Part shown: positions 63,124 through 64,000 of the stretch, one piece after another | How positions within the stretch are numbered: position 1 is the stretch's first letter | Layout of the letters: each line of letters opens with the position of its first letter | From: Sipunculus nudus | Lineage: Eukaryota > Annelida > Sipuncula > Golfingiida > Sipunculidae | Direction of reading: 5' to 3' | Length of the DNA stretch: 64,000 nucleotides | Assembly: GCA_026874595.1 (NCBI GenBank) | Contig: CM049313.1 | Span: forward strand, 43,118,659-43,182,658 | Program-made: the position numbers and the translations under genes | Notes under the pieces: model-generated | Seen by the model: only the letters and a program-made list of their open reading frames with translations | Told to the model about the DNA's origin: nothing | The model's database searches: none

Positions 63124-63503
63124 TGCCTCTGCCAGGAGGGTATGTGGTCATTCCCATTTGTGTGTATGTGTTTGTGTGTGTATGTTTGTGTGTTTGTTCA
63201 CAAGGTAACTCATGCAATCATGAATGGAATGTCATGAAATTTTCAGGGTATTTCGGGAATAGGCCAATGAAGAATCAGTTTGTTTTTGGTGCGAATCCAC
63301 CTCATGATCTGGAAAGACTTCCAGGAATATTCACAATTGTACAGTCAGCTAGGCATGAAACTGGGAATATGGGCATAAGTTAACACAAGCACAGGTTGGA
63401 GGAACTTCTGCATGAATGAACCTGTGAGTATTGGCCGAATAAGAGAATGCAAACACATTTTGTGGAGCATCCCACAATAAGGTTTGCCCAAATGGCAGAG
63501 GCA
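63124..63503 (+). mobile_element. Small inverted-ended repeat (GCCxCxGCCAAGGAGG-type family)
   Basis: TGCCTCTGCC at 63124-63133 is matched by GGCAGAGGCA at 63494-63503. The left part runs caggagggtatgtggtcatt, then a TG-rich stretch (63159-63195), then cacaaggtaactcatgcaat and catgaaattttcagggtatt. From memory, dispersed repeats with 'gcctccgccaaggaggttatgt' and 'gttatgaacggattttgatg' are common in animal genomes; this copy looks like one of them. It is not coding. Confidence 0.5.
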
Positions 63504-64000
63504 TGAATTCCTGAAAATGCATATTTCTAATTTTAAAAATAAAATCCTAGATGACAGTAGCTGTCTGCTTTATGTGAAACCTGGCTCATATCAAGTCAGT
63601 TTTATCAACATATAGTGCATTTTATGAAGAAAAATGAAACTCATCGTTACTGTACCAAATGGGCAATTCCATGAAAATAGGGACATGATGAGCAAAAAAT
63701 TAATGTGTGGTTTGCAACCAGCAAAGGGCTTTAATCTGACCATAAGACCCCTACCTTTATGAAACTAAATAAATTTATGGTTGAAACATACTCTGTCTGC
63801 AAGAATTTTGCACCCGTAAAAATGGCTAAATTTAACAATGAAACTTGCTCAAAAACAGGTAATAATGAACTCCTTTATTTTCTAGAAACTAAATGGGTAT
63901 TACTCTTCATACCATTCACTTTGTAATCACTAGAGAATGAATTTTAGGCAGAAAGAAGCTCCGGCCAAACTGTTGAAGTAACTGGTCAGAAAGTCAGGGG
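63504..64000. other. Unassigned sequence to window end
   Basis: No exon, repeat end or domain recognised. Confidence 0.35.

Overview
This is a eukaryotic, invertebrate nuclear DNA window. It is AT-rich, has long introns and short exons, and is packed with nested repeats. The repeat style (tandem-core elements with palindromic ends, long GACC-rich arrays, MITEs with TA duplications) together with a recognisable animal PRRC1 gene suggests a lophotrochozoan, most likely a mollusc such as a bivalve. That assignment is inference.

The only confident host gene is PRRC1 (proline-rich and coiled-coil-containing protein 1) on the minus strand. Eight coding exons lie between 13912 (ATG) and 851. Every junction has consensus GT/AG signals and compatible phase, and together they give about 342 codons. 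Roughly the last 100 residues and the stop lie left of the window. The 5' untranslated exon(s) and promoter lie somewhere right of 13920 and could not be located.

Layout. 1-828: end of a tandem-core mobile element (family A), finishing 22 bp from the PRRC1 exon 8 donor. 851-13920: PRRC1, with introns carrying a hAT-like MITE (3117-3920), a CRE/TATA/heat-shock-like cluster (6900-6951), a tRNA-derived SINE with a 12-bp target duplication (8240-8684), and a large family B element (8786-13500). 15268-25090: further family B copies, partly duplicated in tandem, ending in a GACC-rich array. 25490-25965: a TA-flanked MITE. 26098-30642: a 4.5-kb element with long inverted arms, both carrying a decayed non-LTR reverse transcriptase fragment. 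31265-32760: a 1.5-kb polypyrimidine tract. 33205-34596: an inverted-repeat element with a family A copy inside. 35053-38933: a Mutator-like (MULE) element with ~370-bp terminal inverted repeats, a 9-bp target duplication and a broken transposase with a SWIM zinc finger. 40213-48000: two family B elements in reverse orientation, one split by two family A insertions. 50006-53624: a 37-bp satellite of about 98 copies with a ~1,072-bp higher-order duplication. 55128-56802: a 45-bp minisatellite open on both strands but without any ATG. 59606-60480: another family A copy. 63124-63503: a small inverted-ended repeat. The remainder is unassigned.

There is no operon or multi-gene system here. The most interesting material is the repeat biology: two families (A and B) that both combine subterminal inverted repeats, terminal hairpins and tandem cores, the Helentron-associated (HINE/'pearl') plan, and a loosely shared core motif across otherwise different repeats.
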